Origin: Pseudarthrobacter sp. L1SW
Lineage (GTDB): Bacteria > Actinomycetota > Actinomycetes > Actinomycetales > Micrococcaceae
Length of the DNA stretch: 64,000 bases
Direction: 5' to 3'
Assembly: GCF_020809045.1 (NCBI RefSeq)
Contig: NZ_CP078079.1
Coordinates: forward strand, 496,001-560,000
Shown: positions 50,818-60,252 of the stretch, in pieces
Numbering within the stretch: position 1 is the stretch's first letter
Layout of the letters: each line of letters opens with the position of its first letter
Position numbers and translations under genes: made by a program
The notes under the pieces: model-generated
Told to the model about the DNA's origin: nothing
Seen by the model: the letters and a program-made list of their open reading frames with translations, nothing else
The model's database searches: none

Positions 50818-50833
50818 ATCCACGTTGTGGACA
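50818..50833. promoter_or_regulatory. IclR-region repeat copy 1
   Basis: ATCCACGTTGTGGACA, matched at 14 of 16 bases by 50937-50952. It sits 29 bp upstream of the scoA ATG and contains an internal TCCAC/GTGGA palindrome, a likely operator arm. Confidence 0.6.
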
Positions 50834-50893
50834 ACAGGTCTGCAAAGGGACAGTACGGGGAGTTTTTAGGGGTGTCAAGAAGCGCGGATTAGC

Positions 50894-50912
50894 GTAAAAC
50901 GCTGCGTTTTAC
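50894..50912. promoter_or_regulatory. 19-bp perfect palindrome in the scoA/iclR gap
   Basis: GTAAAACGC-T-GCGTTTTAC is a perfect 9-1-9 palindrome halfway between scoA and the IclR gene. It is the best candidate for the core IclR operator. Confidence 0.75.
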
Positions 50913-50936
50913 ACTGTGGACGGTATGCTGAACCTG

Positions 50937-50952
50937 ATCCACATTATGGACA
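50937..50952. promoter_or_regulatory. IclR-region repeat copy 2
   Basis: ATCCACATTATGGACA, the second copy of the 16-bp repeat, 13 bp before the IclR ATG. The pair flanks the central 19-bp palindrome at distances of 60 and 24 bp. Confidence 0.6.
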
Positions 50953-50965
50953 TTGAAGGAGTGGA

Positions 50966-51760
50966 ATGAGCCAAGTGCCCGTGCAGGGAGCCCAGGTGGT
51001 GAGCCGCATCGCCGGATTGTTACGGCTGGTGGGCCGCAGCGCGGAGGGAATGGGCCTGGCCGCCCTGGTACAGGAATCAGGCCTGACGCGGCCCACCGTC
51101 CACCGGCTCCTCTCCTCCCTGGCTTCCGAGGGGCTGCTGGACCACGATGCCGGGAGCGGCAACTGGGTCCTGGGCCCGGAGATCCTCCTGATGGGATCGG
51201 TGGCGTCGGCGCGGTTTCCGCTGGAGGACATCGCCAGGCCCAGCCTCCGCCGGCTTGCCGAGGCCACTGGCGAAAGTGCCTTCTTCTCCATCCGCCGCGG
51301 TTCCGAGACGGTGTGCCTGCTGCGTGAGGAGGGCAGTTTCCCGGTCCGGTCCTTCGTGCTGCACGAGGGCGTGCGCTTCCCGCTCGGGGTGGCCTCCGCG
51401 GGCACCGCCATCATGGCTTTCCTGCCGGAGGCCGAGCAGGAGGAGCTGCTGGGCAGTTGGCGGAAGCATGCCGGCGCATTCGCGGCGGGGCACTCCGAGG
51501 AGGTAGTCCGGGCCAACCTTGCCCGGACCCGGCAGGCGGGCTACTCGGTTAATCCCGGGCTGGTCCTGGAAGGCAGTTGGGGCATGGGCGCCGCTGTGTT
51601 CGACCCGTCCGGCCGGCCGGCGTGGGCCCTCTCACTCACCGGGATCGAGCCGCGCTTCCGGGCGGAACGCCAGGAAGAGCTGGGGAACCTGTTGATGGCG
51701 GAGGCCCACCGCATCACCCAGCAGCTGGGCGGGGACGGAAAGGCGAACCGGGCGCGCTGA
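50966..51760 (+). CDS. IclR-family regulator
   Basis: A 264-residue regulator with N-terminal winged HTH (GLAALVQESGLTRPTVHRLLSSLASEGLL) and a C-terminal effector domain (RPSLRRLAEATGESAFFSIRRG...; ALSLTGIEPRF). GAAGGAG lies 6 nt before the ATG. It probably controls the divergent sco-thiolase operon and itself. The last gene of its unit; nadE converges after 4 bp. Confidence 0.92.
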   Translation: MSQVPVQGAQVVSRIAGLLRLVGRSAEGMGLAALVQESGLTRPTVHRLLSSLASEGLLDHDAGSGNWVLGPEILLMGSVASARFPLEDIARPSLRRLAEATGESAFFSIRRGSETVCLLREEGSFPVRSFVLHEGVRFPLGVASAGTAIMAFLPEAEQEELLGSWRKHAGAFAAGHSEEVVRANLARTRQAGYSVNPGLVLEGSWGMGAAVFDPSGRPAWALSLTGIEPRFRAERQEELGNLLMAEAHRITQQLGGDGKANRAR

Positions 51761-51764
51761 ATTC

Positions 51765-52619
51765 CTACAGCCCTGCGCGCGGCTCCTCCGGGCCCTCGGT
51801 CTTCCACCAGGTGTCAAAGATGGTGACGGGGACCGTGCGCTTGTGCCGCGTGCGCAGGTACTTCTGTTCGATCGAGTCGGCCACGGACTCCGGAACATCC
51901 CGGCCTTCCAGGTAATCGTCGATCTGGTCGTAGCTCAGGCCCAGCTCGTCCTCATCGGTGCGGCCCGGTTTGTCGTCCAGGAGGTCCGCCGTGGGCACCT
52001 TCTCCCAGACCCGTGCCGGCGCTCCAAGTTCGGCCAGCAGGGCCCTGTTTTGCCGCTTGTTCAGGCCGAACAGCGGCAGGATGTCCGCGCCGCCGTCGCC
52101 GTACTTGGTGAAAAAGCCGGTCACGGACTCGGCGCCGTGGTCCGTGCCGACCACCAGGTAGTTGTGTTCGCCCGCCAGGGCGTACTGGGCAATCATGCGG
52201 GTGCGGGCCTTGGTGTTGCCCTTGTGGAAGTCGGAGATCTCCGTGCCTACGGTTTTCTCGAACTCATCCTCGAAGCCGTCCACGGCCGCGGAGATGTTGA
52301 AGGTCCATTCCGTCTTGGGCTTGATGAAGTCCAGGGCGGCCTGGGCGTCTTCCTCGTCATGCTGGACGCCATAGGGCAGCCGCACCGCCACGAAGTTGGC
52401 CTCCACGCCCTCTGCTTCAAGTTCTTCGACCGCAAGCTGGGCCAGCTTTCCGGCGAGCGACGAATCGAGGCCGCCGGAAATGCCCAGGACGAAACCCTTG
52501 GTATGGGTGGCCTTCAGGTAGTCCTTGAGGAATGTGACGCGCTTGCGCACCTCCCCGGCGGGATCGATCCGGGGCTGTACGCCCATTTCCTTGATGATGC
52601 TGGCCTGGAGTTCGCGCAT
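51765..52619 (-). CDS. nadE: Ammonia-dependent NAD synthetase
   Basis: A 284-residue enzyme amidating deamido-NAD to NAD with ammonia and ATP. The PP-loop is [13 protein letters not shown] (about 43-55); [24 protein letters not shown] is the conserved substrate block (in two parts: [13 protein letters not shown] and [10 protein letters not shown]). No glutaminase domain is attached. ATG 52619 is 7 nt after TAGGCT with TTGAGC 18 bp further, so the message is leaderless. Confidence 0.95.
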   Translation of the reverse strand: MRELQASIIKEMGVQPRIDPAGEVRKRVTFLKDYLKATHTKGFVLGISGGLDSSLAGKLAQLAVEELEAEGVEANFVAVRLPYGVQHDEEDAQAALDFIKPKTEWTFNISAAVDGFEDEFEKTVGTEISDFHKGNTKARTRMIAQYALAGEHNYLVVGTDHGAESVTGFFTKYGDGGADILPLFGLNKRQNRALLAELGAPARVWEKVPTADLLDDKPGRTDEDELGLSYDQIDDYLEGRDVPESVADSIEQKYLRTRHKRTVPVTIFDTWWKTEGPEEPRAGL

Positions 52620-52626
52620 GTGGAAC

Positions 52627-52656
52627 AGCCTAGCCAGCGGTGTCAACAACGCTCAA
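52627..52656 (-). promoter_or_regulatory. Leaderless promoter of nadE
   Basis: On the minus strand TTGAGC (52656-52651), 18-bp spacer, TAGGCT (52632-52627), then 7 nt to ATG. No ribosome site. The divergent pyrE start (52694) has TAAACT (52681-52686) 7 nt upstream, so two opposite leaderless promoters occupy a 74-bp gap. Confidence 0.75.
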
Positions 52657-52693
52657 GCATCCACACCGGGCCGCCCCCACTAAACTGGAGTCC

Positions 52694-53278
52694 ATGACTT
52701 CCCCCAGTGACACTGCAGTGGATACTGCAGCCGCCCGCGCCCGACTGCTGGAACTGATCAAGGAACTCGCCGTGGTCCGCGGCAAGGTGATCCTCTCCAG
52801 CGGAGCCGAGGCTGACTACTACATCGACCTTCGCCGCATCACGCTGCACCACGAGGCATCCAAGCTGGTGGGCCAGGTGATGCTGGCGCTGGCGGACGAC
52901 GCCGGAATCGATTTTGAGTGCGCGGGCGGACTCACCATGGGTGCTGACCCCGTGGGTACCGCGGTCATGCATGCGGCAGTGGACGCCGGACGCACTGTGG
53001 ACGCGTTTGTGGTCCGCAAGGCGCAGAAGTCCTATGGCATGGGCCGCCAGGTGGAAGGCCCGTCGGTCGAAGGACGGAAAGTCCTGGTTTTGGAGGACAC
53101 GTCCACTACCGGCGGCTCGGCGCTGACGGCCGTGGAGGGCGTCCGGAGGGCCGGAGGCAATGTGGTGGCCGTTGCCGTCATCGTGGACCGCGATACCGGC
53201 GCGAAGGAAAAGATCGAAGCGGAAACCGGGGTGCCCTACCTGTTCGCATTCGGCAAGGACGAACTGGGGCTTTCCTAG
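52694..53278 (+). CDS. pyrE: Orotate phosphoribosyltransferase
   Basis: A 194-residue enzyme joining orotate to PRPP to give OMP. The PRPP motif is VLVLEDTSTTGGS (about 127-139), and LSSGAEADYYIDLRR is the N-terminal substrate block. Start is leaderless-like, though GGAG is in the short gap. Separate from other pyr genes. Confidence 0.95.
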   Translation: MTSPSDTAVDTAAARARLLELIKELAVVRGKVILSSGAEADYYIDLRRITLHHEASKLVGQVMLALADDAGIDFECAGGLTMGADPVGTAVMHAAVDAGRTVDAFVVRKAQKSYGMGRQVEGPSVEGRKVLVLEDTSTTGGSALTAVEGVRRAGGNVVAVAVIVDRDTGAKEKIEAETGVPYLFAFGKDELGLS

Positions 53279-53411
53279 CCTTCCCGCTCCATGCGCCACC
53301 GCGGGCCGGCCTTGGGCCGCCTGCGGTGCCCGCCGCCGATGTGGACCGCACCGTGAGGCTGTTCTATCATTTGCGGTAACCCCTTCATTCCCCGTACGGA
53401 GAACGTGCACC

Positions 53412-54179
53412 ATGCTCCCCCCTGAACAGCCTTTGAGCACCACCGATCAGGTCCAGAACCTCATCCTGGAGAGTGCCGACTTTGAGGACTTCCTCAATGA
53501 GCTCGCCCGGTTCTCCGCGCACCAGATGGCGGGCGACGGCGACGACGCGCTCTGCGGCATCACGCTGCTCCGCGACCGCAAGGCTGCCACCATCGGCTGG
53601 AGCAGCGATTCGGCCCGGGAAGTGGACCAGATCCAGTATTCACTCTCCCAGGGCCCGTGCCTCACCGCCGCCCAGGAGGAACGCGAAGTCCACGTTCCTG
53701 ACCTGTTCGAGGAGAACCGCTGGGGCCCGGACTATGCCTCCGCCGTGGCGTCCCATGGACTGCGGTCCGTGCTGTCCCTGCCCTTCAACCTGCAGGGCGA
53801 AGCGAAGGCGGCCCTGAACCTGTACTCGGACGCCCCGCACAAGTTTGATGAGCGCGCCACTGCCAGGGCCCGGCAATTCACCCGCGAGATCTCCCAGGCG
53901 CTGCGGCTTGCCGTACGGTTCTCGCTCCACACGGACAGCGCGGCTAACCTCCGGGCCACCCTGGAATCCCGCACCATCATCGACATCGCCATCGGCATTG
54001 TGATGGCGCAGAACAGGTGCAGCCAGGAGGCGGCAGTCGCCATCCTGACGGAAGCCTCCTCCAACACGAACACCAAGCTGAGGGACATCGCCAAGTCCCT
54101 GGTTGATTCCGTTGGCGGTGTCGGCACCCGGACCCATTTCCAGGAACCGGGCAAAGTCCAGGCGGACCAGAGCGCTTAG
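53412..54179 (+). CDS. GAF-ANTAR regulatory protein
   Basis: A 255-residue protein with an N-terminal GAF domain (about 30-165; SQGPCLTAAQEEREVHVPDL) and a C-terminal ANTAR RNA-binding domain (about 178-235; LESRTIIDIAIGIVMAQNRCSQEAAVAIL). ANTAR proteins bind paired mRNA hairpins and prevent termination. No paired hairpins are evident upstream. The next gene, 102 bp on, may be functionally linked. Confidence 0.9.
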   Translation: MLPPEQPLSTTDQVQNLILESADFEDFLNELARFSAHQMAGDGDDALCGITLLRDRKAATIGWSSDSAREVDQIQYSLSQGPCLTAAQEEREVHVPDLFEENRWGPDYASAVASHGLRSVLSLPFNLQGEAKAALNLYSDAPHKFDERATARARQFTREISQALRLAVRFSLHTDSAANLRATLESRTIIDIAIGIVMAQNRCSQEAAVAILTEASSNTNTKLRDIAKSLVDSVGGVGTRTHFQEPGKVQADQSA

Positions 54180-54281
54180 CAAGCTTCCTTCCTTGTTACT
54201 GGCGGGTTGTGCGGGGCTTCGAGGGAGGTTACGCTTACCGAGGTTGAGCCGTCGGCCATAGACACCTCTTTTGGAGTACCT

Positions 54282-54905
54282 ATGGACCGCGCCTTAAATG
54301 CCCTTGTTAACCTCGATGTCCCCGCGGACATTGTCCGTATCGATGTCCGGGGAAGCCTGACCCAGGGCTCCCGGCCCGAACTCGCCCACATCATCCGGCG
54401 GATCCGGCGAATGGGCATCCGCTCCCATATCCGCGTTTACCTCTCCGGGGCTGTACTCGTGGAGTCTTCCGCCCTCGCCGGCCTGCGGAGCGACCTGAAT
54501 GCCATTGACACCGGCACGTTGCCGGGAATCTATGGCAGCGGCGTTTCCCTGGACCTCACCCTTGGCACTGCTGAATGGGCCGCGGGTCAGGAGCCAAGCG
54601 GACGGGAGCTGGCACTCATCGAAGGGCTTGCCGACGGCTGCGACGGCGTGGGGGACCTCGCCGAGGGGTTTCCGCTGGTGCCTGCCGGCCGCCTGGACGA
54701 CTTGTGCGGCCGGCCCCTGGAGGAGTATTCGGACGCGGAACTGCTGACGGCGAGCGACTCGATTTTTGCCCTGTTGGACAGTCCCAAAGCGTTCGCGGGC
54801 TCGGACCTGCTGGGCCGCTACAACGACATTGGCGAAGAGTTGCGGCGCCGGCAGCAGGAGTCCGCTGCATCCCTGCCTGCCTCGGAGGGTCAGGCGGCCA
54901 GCTGA
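54282..54905 (+). CDS. STAS-like regulatory protein
   Basis: A 207-residue protein. The first third (RIDVRGSLTQGSRPELAHIIRRIRRMGIRSHIRVYLSGAVLVESSALAGL, about 23-72) resembles a STAS (anti-sigma antagonist) domain, with SS-ALAGL at the usual phosphorylation segment (Ser64-Ser65). The remainder is acidic and helical. GGAG lies 7 nt before ATG 54282; longer in-frame starts lack sites. It probably works with the GAF-ANTAR protein in signalling; inferred from proximity. Confidence 0.65.
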   Translation: MDRALNALVNLDVPADIVRIDVRGSLTQGSRPELAHIIRRIRRMGIRSHIRVYLSGAVLVESSALAGLRSDLNAIDTGTLPGIYGSGVSLDLTLGTAEWAAGQEPSGRELALIEGLADGCDGVGDLAEGFPLVPAGRLDDLCGRPLEEYSDAELLTASDSIFALLDSPKAFAGSDLLGRYNDIGEELRRRQQESAASLPASEGQAAS

Positions 54906-54988
54906 GCGCCGCTGCCTGACCGGGCGTCACTGAATGGTTACAGCCGCCTTCTTGCGGCGGCGTCTTCAGGTGTGCCTACGGTAGGGGT

Positions 54989-56029
54989 GTGCCGTATGAG
55001 GGGGAGGTAAGTCCGCAGGACCGGCCCGGGGTCCCGGGGGCCCGGCTGCTGGCCGAAGGTGCTGCCCTTAAACAATTTTCCCGGCGTGGGTTCCTGTCCG
55101 GAGCCGGTGCTTCGGGCCTGCTTGCGGCGGACATGCTGCTGACCCGCCAGGTGCAGTCGCAGCGCCGGAGCAACCGGATCCTTCCCGTCGATGACGGCTT
55201 CGCCGATGCCTACTACCCCGACGCCAGCTGGTTCCTGTTCCCCGGCTACAAGACGAGCTGGGAGGAATCCCAGTGGATCCTCAACTCCCTCCGGGGGGCG
55301 TTGAACAAGCGCGCCCGCCTTGCCGCCGTCGGATATTCAAACCAGGGCCTGGACATCGACGAGGTGGTGATTGCGGTCATCGAATACGTCCGGGCACAGA
55401 AGCTCACCAAGCTGTTTTTCTACGGCCACAGCTTCGGCGGGATGGTGGCTACCCAGGTTGCCGCGCGCCTGCTGGAAATCCACGGCGTGGAAGTGGAGTT
55501 CATCGTTCTCGATTCCAGTCCCTACAGCAAGCACGACGTCCTGGACCAGAGCTGGTTCGACGGCGTGGTGTTCCTTTATGAGCGTGGGTTCCGGTTCCCG
55601 TCCACCCTCCGCGGCGGCTACGAGCTGGGGGAGCGGGTCATCCACAAGGACGAGCGGAGCTGGCGCCAGATCCTTGACCAGACGCTGGAGCAGCTGTCAC
55701 CGATCGCCCCGTCCAGCGTGCTCATCCAGTCCGAGTCGGCATACATCTACCACTTCGAGGGCAGCCGGTTCGCGGACAAGATCGGGGGCGCCAAGATGGC
55801 CTACATCGGCAACCCCAGTGACCGCACCGTCCGCTACCAGACGGCGGTGGAGGCGTGGGCCGTAGCCTTCAAGGCGAACATGGTGTCGAGCTCCCTGCAG
55901 ACCGTCGGTGCCAGGCCCGCCCACGCGAGTCCGGGCTGGAACCCGAACGTCTACCGGCCCATTCTGGAAGAACTGCTGGATGAGCACTTCCCGCTCCCCC
56001 GCGGCGGTTCCCGGGTGACGGTGTTCTAG
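54989..56029 (+). CDS. Alpha/beta hydrolase with Tat-type signal
   Basis: A 346-residue hydrolase. FSRRGFLSGAGASGLLAAD (about 30-48) is a twin-arginine export signal, after a long 29-residue n-region. The nucleophile elbow is GHSFGGM (Ser about 149), an acid follows at VLDSSPYSKHD, and the remaining triad is not obvious. GTG 54989 is 6 nt after TACGGT, so it looks leaderless; no other in-frame start lies before the signal. Substrate unknown (an esterase or peptidase). Confidence 0.8.
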   Translation: MPYEGEVSPQDRPGVPGARLLAEGAALKQFSRRGFLSGAGASGLLAADMLLTRQVQSQRRSNRILPVDDGFADAYYPDASWFLFPGYKTSWEESQWILNSLRGALNKRARLAAVGYSNQGLDIDEVVIAVIEYVRAQKLTKLFFYGHSFGGMVATQVAARLLEIHGVEVEFIVLDSSPYSKHDVLDQSWFDGVVFLYERGFRFPSTLRGGYELGERVIHKDERSWRQILDQTLEQLSPIAPSSVLIQSESAYIYHFEGSRFADKIGGAKMAYIGNPSDRTVRYQTAVEAWAVAFKANMVSSSLQTVGARPAHASPGWNPNVYRPILEELLDEHFPLPRGGSRVTVF

Positions 56030-56856
56030 ATCTGGTTCTTCAGGTCCGCCACGGAGTTCAGGACCTGGTTGGGCCGGAAGGGGTACGCAGCGATGTCGTC
56101 CTTGTGGGTGATGCCGCTGAGGACCAGGACGGTGTGCAGCCCCGCCTCCATGCCGGCGATGATGTCCGTGTCCATCCGGTCCCCGATCATGGCAGTGGTC
56201 TCGGAGTGGGCATCGATCTGGTTCATGGCAGAGCGGAACATCATGGGGTTCGGCTTGCCCACAATGTACGGCTCACGGCCGGTGGCCTTCGTAATCAGCG
56301 CCGCGATCGCTCCCGTGGCCGGCATGGGGCCGTCCTTGGATGGGCCGGTGGCGTCCGGGTTCGTGGCAATGAACCGCGCGCCGGCAAGGATCAGCCGGAT
56401 GGCCATGGTGATGGCCTCGAAGGAGTAGGTGCGCGTCTCGCCAAGCACCACGAAGTCCGGATTCTGGTCGGTGAGGATGAAGCCTGCCTCGTGCAGTGCC
56501 GTCGTCAGGCCCGCCTCACCGATGGTGTAGGCGCGGTTTCCGGATTCCGAGCCCCGCACCTGGTCCTTGAGGAACTGCGCCGTGGCCAGCGCAGAGGTCC
56601 AGATGTTCTCTTCGGGGATCTCCAGGCCGGAGGAGCGCAGGCGCGCAGCCAGGTCGCGCGGGGTATAGATGGAATTGTTGGTCAGCACCAGGAAGCGCCT
56701 GGAGGTGTCCACCCACCGCTGGATGAGCTCGGCCGCGCCGGGGATGGGCTGGTTTTCGTGGACCAGGACGCCGTCCATGTCCGTCAGCCAGCATTCAATC
56801 TCCTGGCCGCTGCGGTATACCGCCGGGTTCCCTGCTACCTGGTCTGCTTCTGCCAC
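56026..56856 (-). CDS. HAD-IIA phosphatase (NagD-like)
   Basis: A 276-residue sugar/phosphate HAD hydrolase. Motif I is LTDMDGVL, motif II TNNS, and motif IV MIGDRMDTDI; the IIA cap lies between. GTG 56856 has GGAGG 5 nt upstream; GTG 56868 is an alternative. The larger open frame upstream is antisense to the SpoU gene and was not used. Converges on the hydrolase gene (4-bp overlap of ends). Confidence 0.9.
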   Translation of the reverse strand: MAEADQVAGNPAVYRSGQEIECWLTDMDGVLVHENQPIPGAAELIQRWVDTSRRFLVLTNNSIYTPRDLAARLRSSGLEIPEENIWTSALATAQFLKDQVRGSESGNRAYTIGEAGLTTALHEAGFILTDQNPDFVVLGETRTYSFEAITMAIRLILAGARFIATNPDATGPSKDGPMPATGAIAALITKATGREPYIVGKPNPMMFRSAMNQIDAHSETTAMIGDRMDTDIIAGMEAGLHTVLVLSGITHKDDIAAYPFRPNQVLNSVADLKNQI

Positions 56857-56907
56857 GTCTGCCTCCACGGTGATGAATGCTCCAGTGGTCCAGTCTAGTG
56901 TTGAGGG

Positions 56908-57582
56908 GTGAACCAGACGCCCGGCCTGCCAGACGAACTCAACCCGCAGCCTGAGGAGGCCGCCCCTGAAAAGGCGGAGGTCGGCGTCGGGCCCTGGGAA
57001 GGCGAGCTGCCGGAAGGGGACCACTGGGACCCCGACCTCCTTGCCGACGGCGACCGCCGCAATGTGCTGGACAAGTACCGCTACTGGAAGCACGAAGCGA
57101 TTGTTGCGGAACTCGACTCCCGGCGCCACAACTTCCACGTCGCCATCGAGAACTGGCAGCACGACCTGAACATCGGCACCGTGGTGCGCACGGCCAATGC
57201 GTTCCTGGCCAAGGAAGTGCACATCATCGGACGACGGCGGTGGAACCGGCGGGGTGCCATGGTCACCGACCGCTACCAGCATGTCCGGCACCACCCCACC
57301 GTGGAGGACTTCGTGGCCTGGGCGCAGGGGGAGGGACTGGCGATCATCGGGATCGACATCTTCCCGGACTCCGTGCCGCTCGAGACCTATGAACTGCCCA
57401 GGGACTGCGTGCTGGTGTTCGGCCAGGAAGGACCCGGCTTGACGCCGGAGGTCCATGAAGCGGCCGTGGCCACCCTGTCCATCGAACAGTTCGGCTCCAC
57501 CCGGTCCATCAACGCAGCCTCGGCAGCGGCCATCGCCATGCACGCCTGGGTGCGCCGGCACGTGTTCAACCAGCACGTGTAG
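56908..57582 (+). CDS. SpoU/TrmH-family RNA 2'-O-methyltransferase
   Basis: A 224-residue SPOUT methyltransferase. Motif I region NLNIGTVVRTANAF-like (LNIGTVVRTANAF), motif II VLVFGQEGPGL and motif III FGSTRSINAASAAAIAMHAW are present, forming the knotted SAM site. It methylates tRNA or rRNA ribose. The N-terminal 45 residues are acidic. GTG 56908 is 6 nt after TAGTGT; divergent from the HAD gene. Confidence 0.9.
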   Translation: MNQTPGLPDELNPQPEEAAPEKAEVGVGPWEGELPEGDHWDPDLLADGDRRNVLDKYRYWKHEAIVAELDSRRHNFHVAIENWQHDLNIGTVVRTANAFLAKEVHIIGRRRWNRRGAMVTDRYQHVRHHPTVEDFVAWAQGEGLAIIGIDIFPDSVPLETYELPRDCVLVFGQEGPGLTPEVHEAAVATLSIEQFGSTRSINAASAAAIAMHAWVRRHVFNQHV

Positions 57583-57727
57583 CCCGCCGTGTCCTGAACT
57601 GCCGTCCCGGGTGGCGGCGGGGCGTAACCGGGAGCACATGCTGCACGGAAATGGCTAGGATGGTGCTAGCCGTAAGCGGTACTCCAGGGTTACCAGCCCA
57701 CAGACGAACCTCAGCATAGGAGTCAGC

Positions 57728-58747
<1,020 letters not shown>

Positions 58748-58749
58748 GA

Positions 58750-59172
58750 ATGTCCGACGAGTTCCGGAGGAACCTGATGGGCCCCGAGCCCACGCTCCTC
58801 CCTGCCGAGACTGAGGTCTACCAGCAGCTGGAAGCGGGCCAGGAAGCCCTGGACCTGGTGGCCAGACACCCCACGTCCTCGCTGTTGTGGGCAGTGCTGG
58901 CTGAAGAGGCCTGGGCTGAAGGGCGCACCATCGATTCCTACGCCTACTCGCGCGTGGGCTACCACCGCGGCCTTGACTCGCTGCGCCGCAACGGGTGGCG
59001 GGGCGTTGGTCCCATTCCCTGGGAGCACGAACCCAACCAAGGCTTCCTGCGCGCGCTGTACTCGCTTGGCCGGGCGTCAGCTGCGATCGGCGAGGCGGAG
59101 GAGCCGGAACGGATCGAGAAGTTCCTCAACGACTCCGACCCCGCGGCCAAGGCAGCCATAGAGGCGAAGTAG
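58750..59172 (+). CDS. DUF3151-family protein
   Basis: A 140-residue soluble protein: LMGPEPTLLPAETEVYQQLEAG, then a helical core (SLLWAVLAEEAWAEGRTIDSYAYSRVGYHRGLDSLRRNGWRG) and a short C-terminus. DUF3151 is restricted to actinobacteria and next to fba; its role is not known. Only 2 bp separate it from fba; TAGGAATG provides both the stop and the AGGA. Confidence 0.88.
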   Translation: MSDEFRRNLMGPEPTLLPAETEVYQQLEAGQEALDLVARHPTSSLLWAVLAEEAWAEGRTIDSYAYSRVGYHRGLDSLRRNGWRGVGPIPWEHEPNQGFLRALYSLGRASAAIGEAEEPERIEKFLNDSDPAAKAAIEAK

Positions 59173-59238
59173 GTCCCCACAGCCTCCCTCGCTTCGCTCA
59201 GCCAGGGAAATCCTGGGCGGCGGAGGCCCCTTTGTATG

Positions 59239-59285
59239 ACGACGACGGCCGGCACCTTTCTCGAAAAGGTGCCGGCCGTCGTCGT
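59239..59285. terminator. Bidirectional 20-bp hairpin terminator
   Basis: Two perfect 20-bp arms (59239-59258 and 59266-59285) around TCTCGAA lie between DUF3151 (plus) and the uracil-DNA-glycosylase-like gene (minus). Few T residues follow on either side, so stem strength matters most. Confidence 0.85.
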
Positions 59286-59304
59286 AATGCCTGGAAGTCG
59301 GGAG

Positions 59305-59937
59305 TCAGCTGGCTTTCTGCAGCCCTGTCCGGGCCATCGCGTCCGCGTAGGCCACGCGCATGTCCTCGAGGTACTCCTCCTGGCGGGCGGGTGAGCCGGC
59401 GAAGGCGCGGCCGCTGAGGGAGCGCACCTTGTAGGTCTTCAGGCCACGGCGCCAGAGCAGCGGCACTTCGGTCTTCAGCAGCAGGTTGGCCAGGCGGTTG
59501 GCTTCCGTGCCGTGGGCAACGATGACCGACGCGCGGGGGACGAGGGCCAGGAACTTGAGCAGCGGCTTGAGGCCGGCCGAGATCTGGTCCGGGGTGAACT
59601 TGCCGTTCGCTTCCCCTGGGATGTGCCACGGGTGGACATTCCACGGCATCACGAACTCGGGACGCAGGCCCAGCTTCCACTGGATGCCCAGCATCCGGGT
59701 GGCGGCGTCATCGTCCCCGGGAGTGATAAAGCCGGACTTGTCCGCCGCGCCGATGTTCGAGTACAGGCTGATGATGCGGCACTCGTCCACGTCGTGCATG
59801 GGATCGACGTAGGGCACCACTGTGCCGGGCTTGGCGTCCTGCAGGGAATCGCACAGTTCGTTGACGGCGGCAACGTTGGGTTCGTAACGGCGGCTCAGGA
59901 GCTGCTCATGGAAAGATTCGGGTGCCAGGGCTGTCAT
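59305..59937 (-). CDS. Uracil-DNA-glycosylase-superfamily protein
   Basis: A 210-residue protein with the superfamily fold cues: YVDPMHDVDECRIISLYSNIGA near the N-terminus, MPWNVHPWHIPG (glycosylase motif, with Asn-His), and VIVAHGTEANRLANLL (late His motif). It differs from classical Ung, and its substrate is uncertain. ATG 59937 is preceded by AGGAG 13 nt away; longer starts add a basic stretch. Role in base-excision repair is inferred from the fold. Confidence 0.78.
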   Translation of the reverse strand: MTALAPESFHEQLLSRRYEPNVAAVNELCDSLQDAKPGTVVPYVDPMHDVDECRIISLYSNIGAADKSGFITPGDDDAATRMLGIQWKLGLRPEFVMPWNVHPWHIPGEANGKFTPDQISAGLKPLLKFLALVPRASVIVAHGTEANRLANLLLKTEVPLLWRRGLKTYKVRSLSGRAFAGSPARQEEYLEDMRVAYADAMARTGLQKAS

Positions 59938-60152
59938 GAAGTGCTTGATCTCCTGCGGGGATTGATGTTGCTTCCGACGGTGAAAATGGGCGCACGACGG
60001 CACGGCCTCATCAACGGCGGTTAGTTGGGGTGGGCCGATTCCTGGTCGGCCTTTCCCAGTTTAGCAAGCCCGGCGAAACGAAACGCCGGTCGCCTGCAAC
60101 GGATGTGCTCTTTCAGAACGTAATAACTGCCTGCGGCATTCAGTCATATCGA

Positions 60153-60181
60153 TTGACAGGATTCGTCCAGGTTGGTTTGCT
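60153..60181 (+). promoter_or_regulatory. Promoter upstream of the M14 carboxypeptidase
   Basis: TTGACA (60153-60158), exact 17-bp spacer and TTTGCT (60176-60181). The -35 is perfect and the -10 weak. It is 72 bp before the GTG start. TCAC-AGCCC-GTGA follows (60187-60199). Confidence 0.6.
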
Positions 60182-60252
60182 TCTGTCACAGCCCGTGATG
60201 GGGGACATGGCGGGCTGGTCGCCCCCACATGCACTGGAAGAGGTACCGTACC

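Noticed and set aside
54936..54966. CCGCC/GGCGG hairpin after the STAS-like gene as a terminator
   Set aside because: The stem is only 5-6 bp with ambiguous pairing and no T-run; not enough support.
56026..57639. A 537-codon frame joining the HAD phosphatase to upstream sequence
   Set aside because: The upstream half is antisense to the SpoU methyltransferase; the HAD fold starts at about 56868, so no fusion is real.
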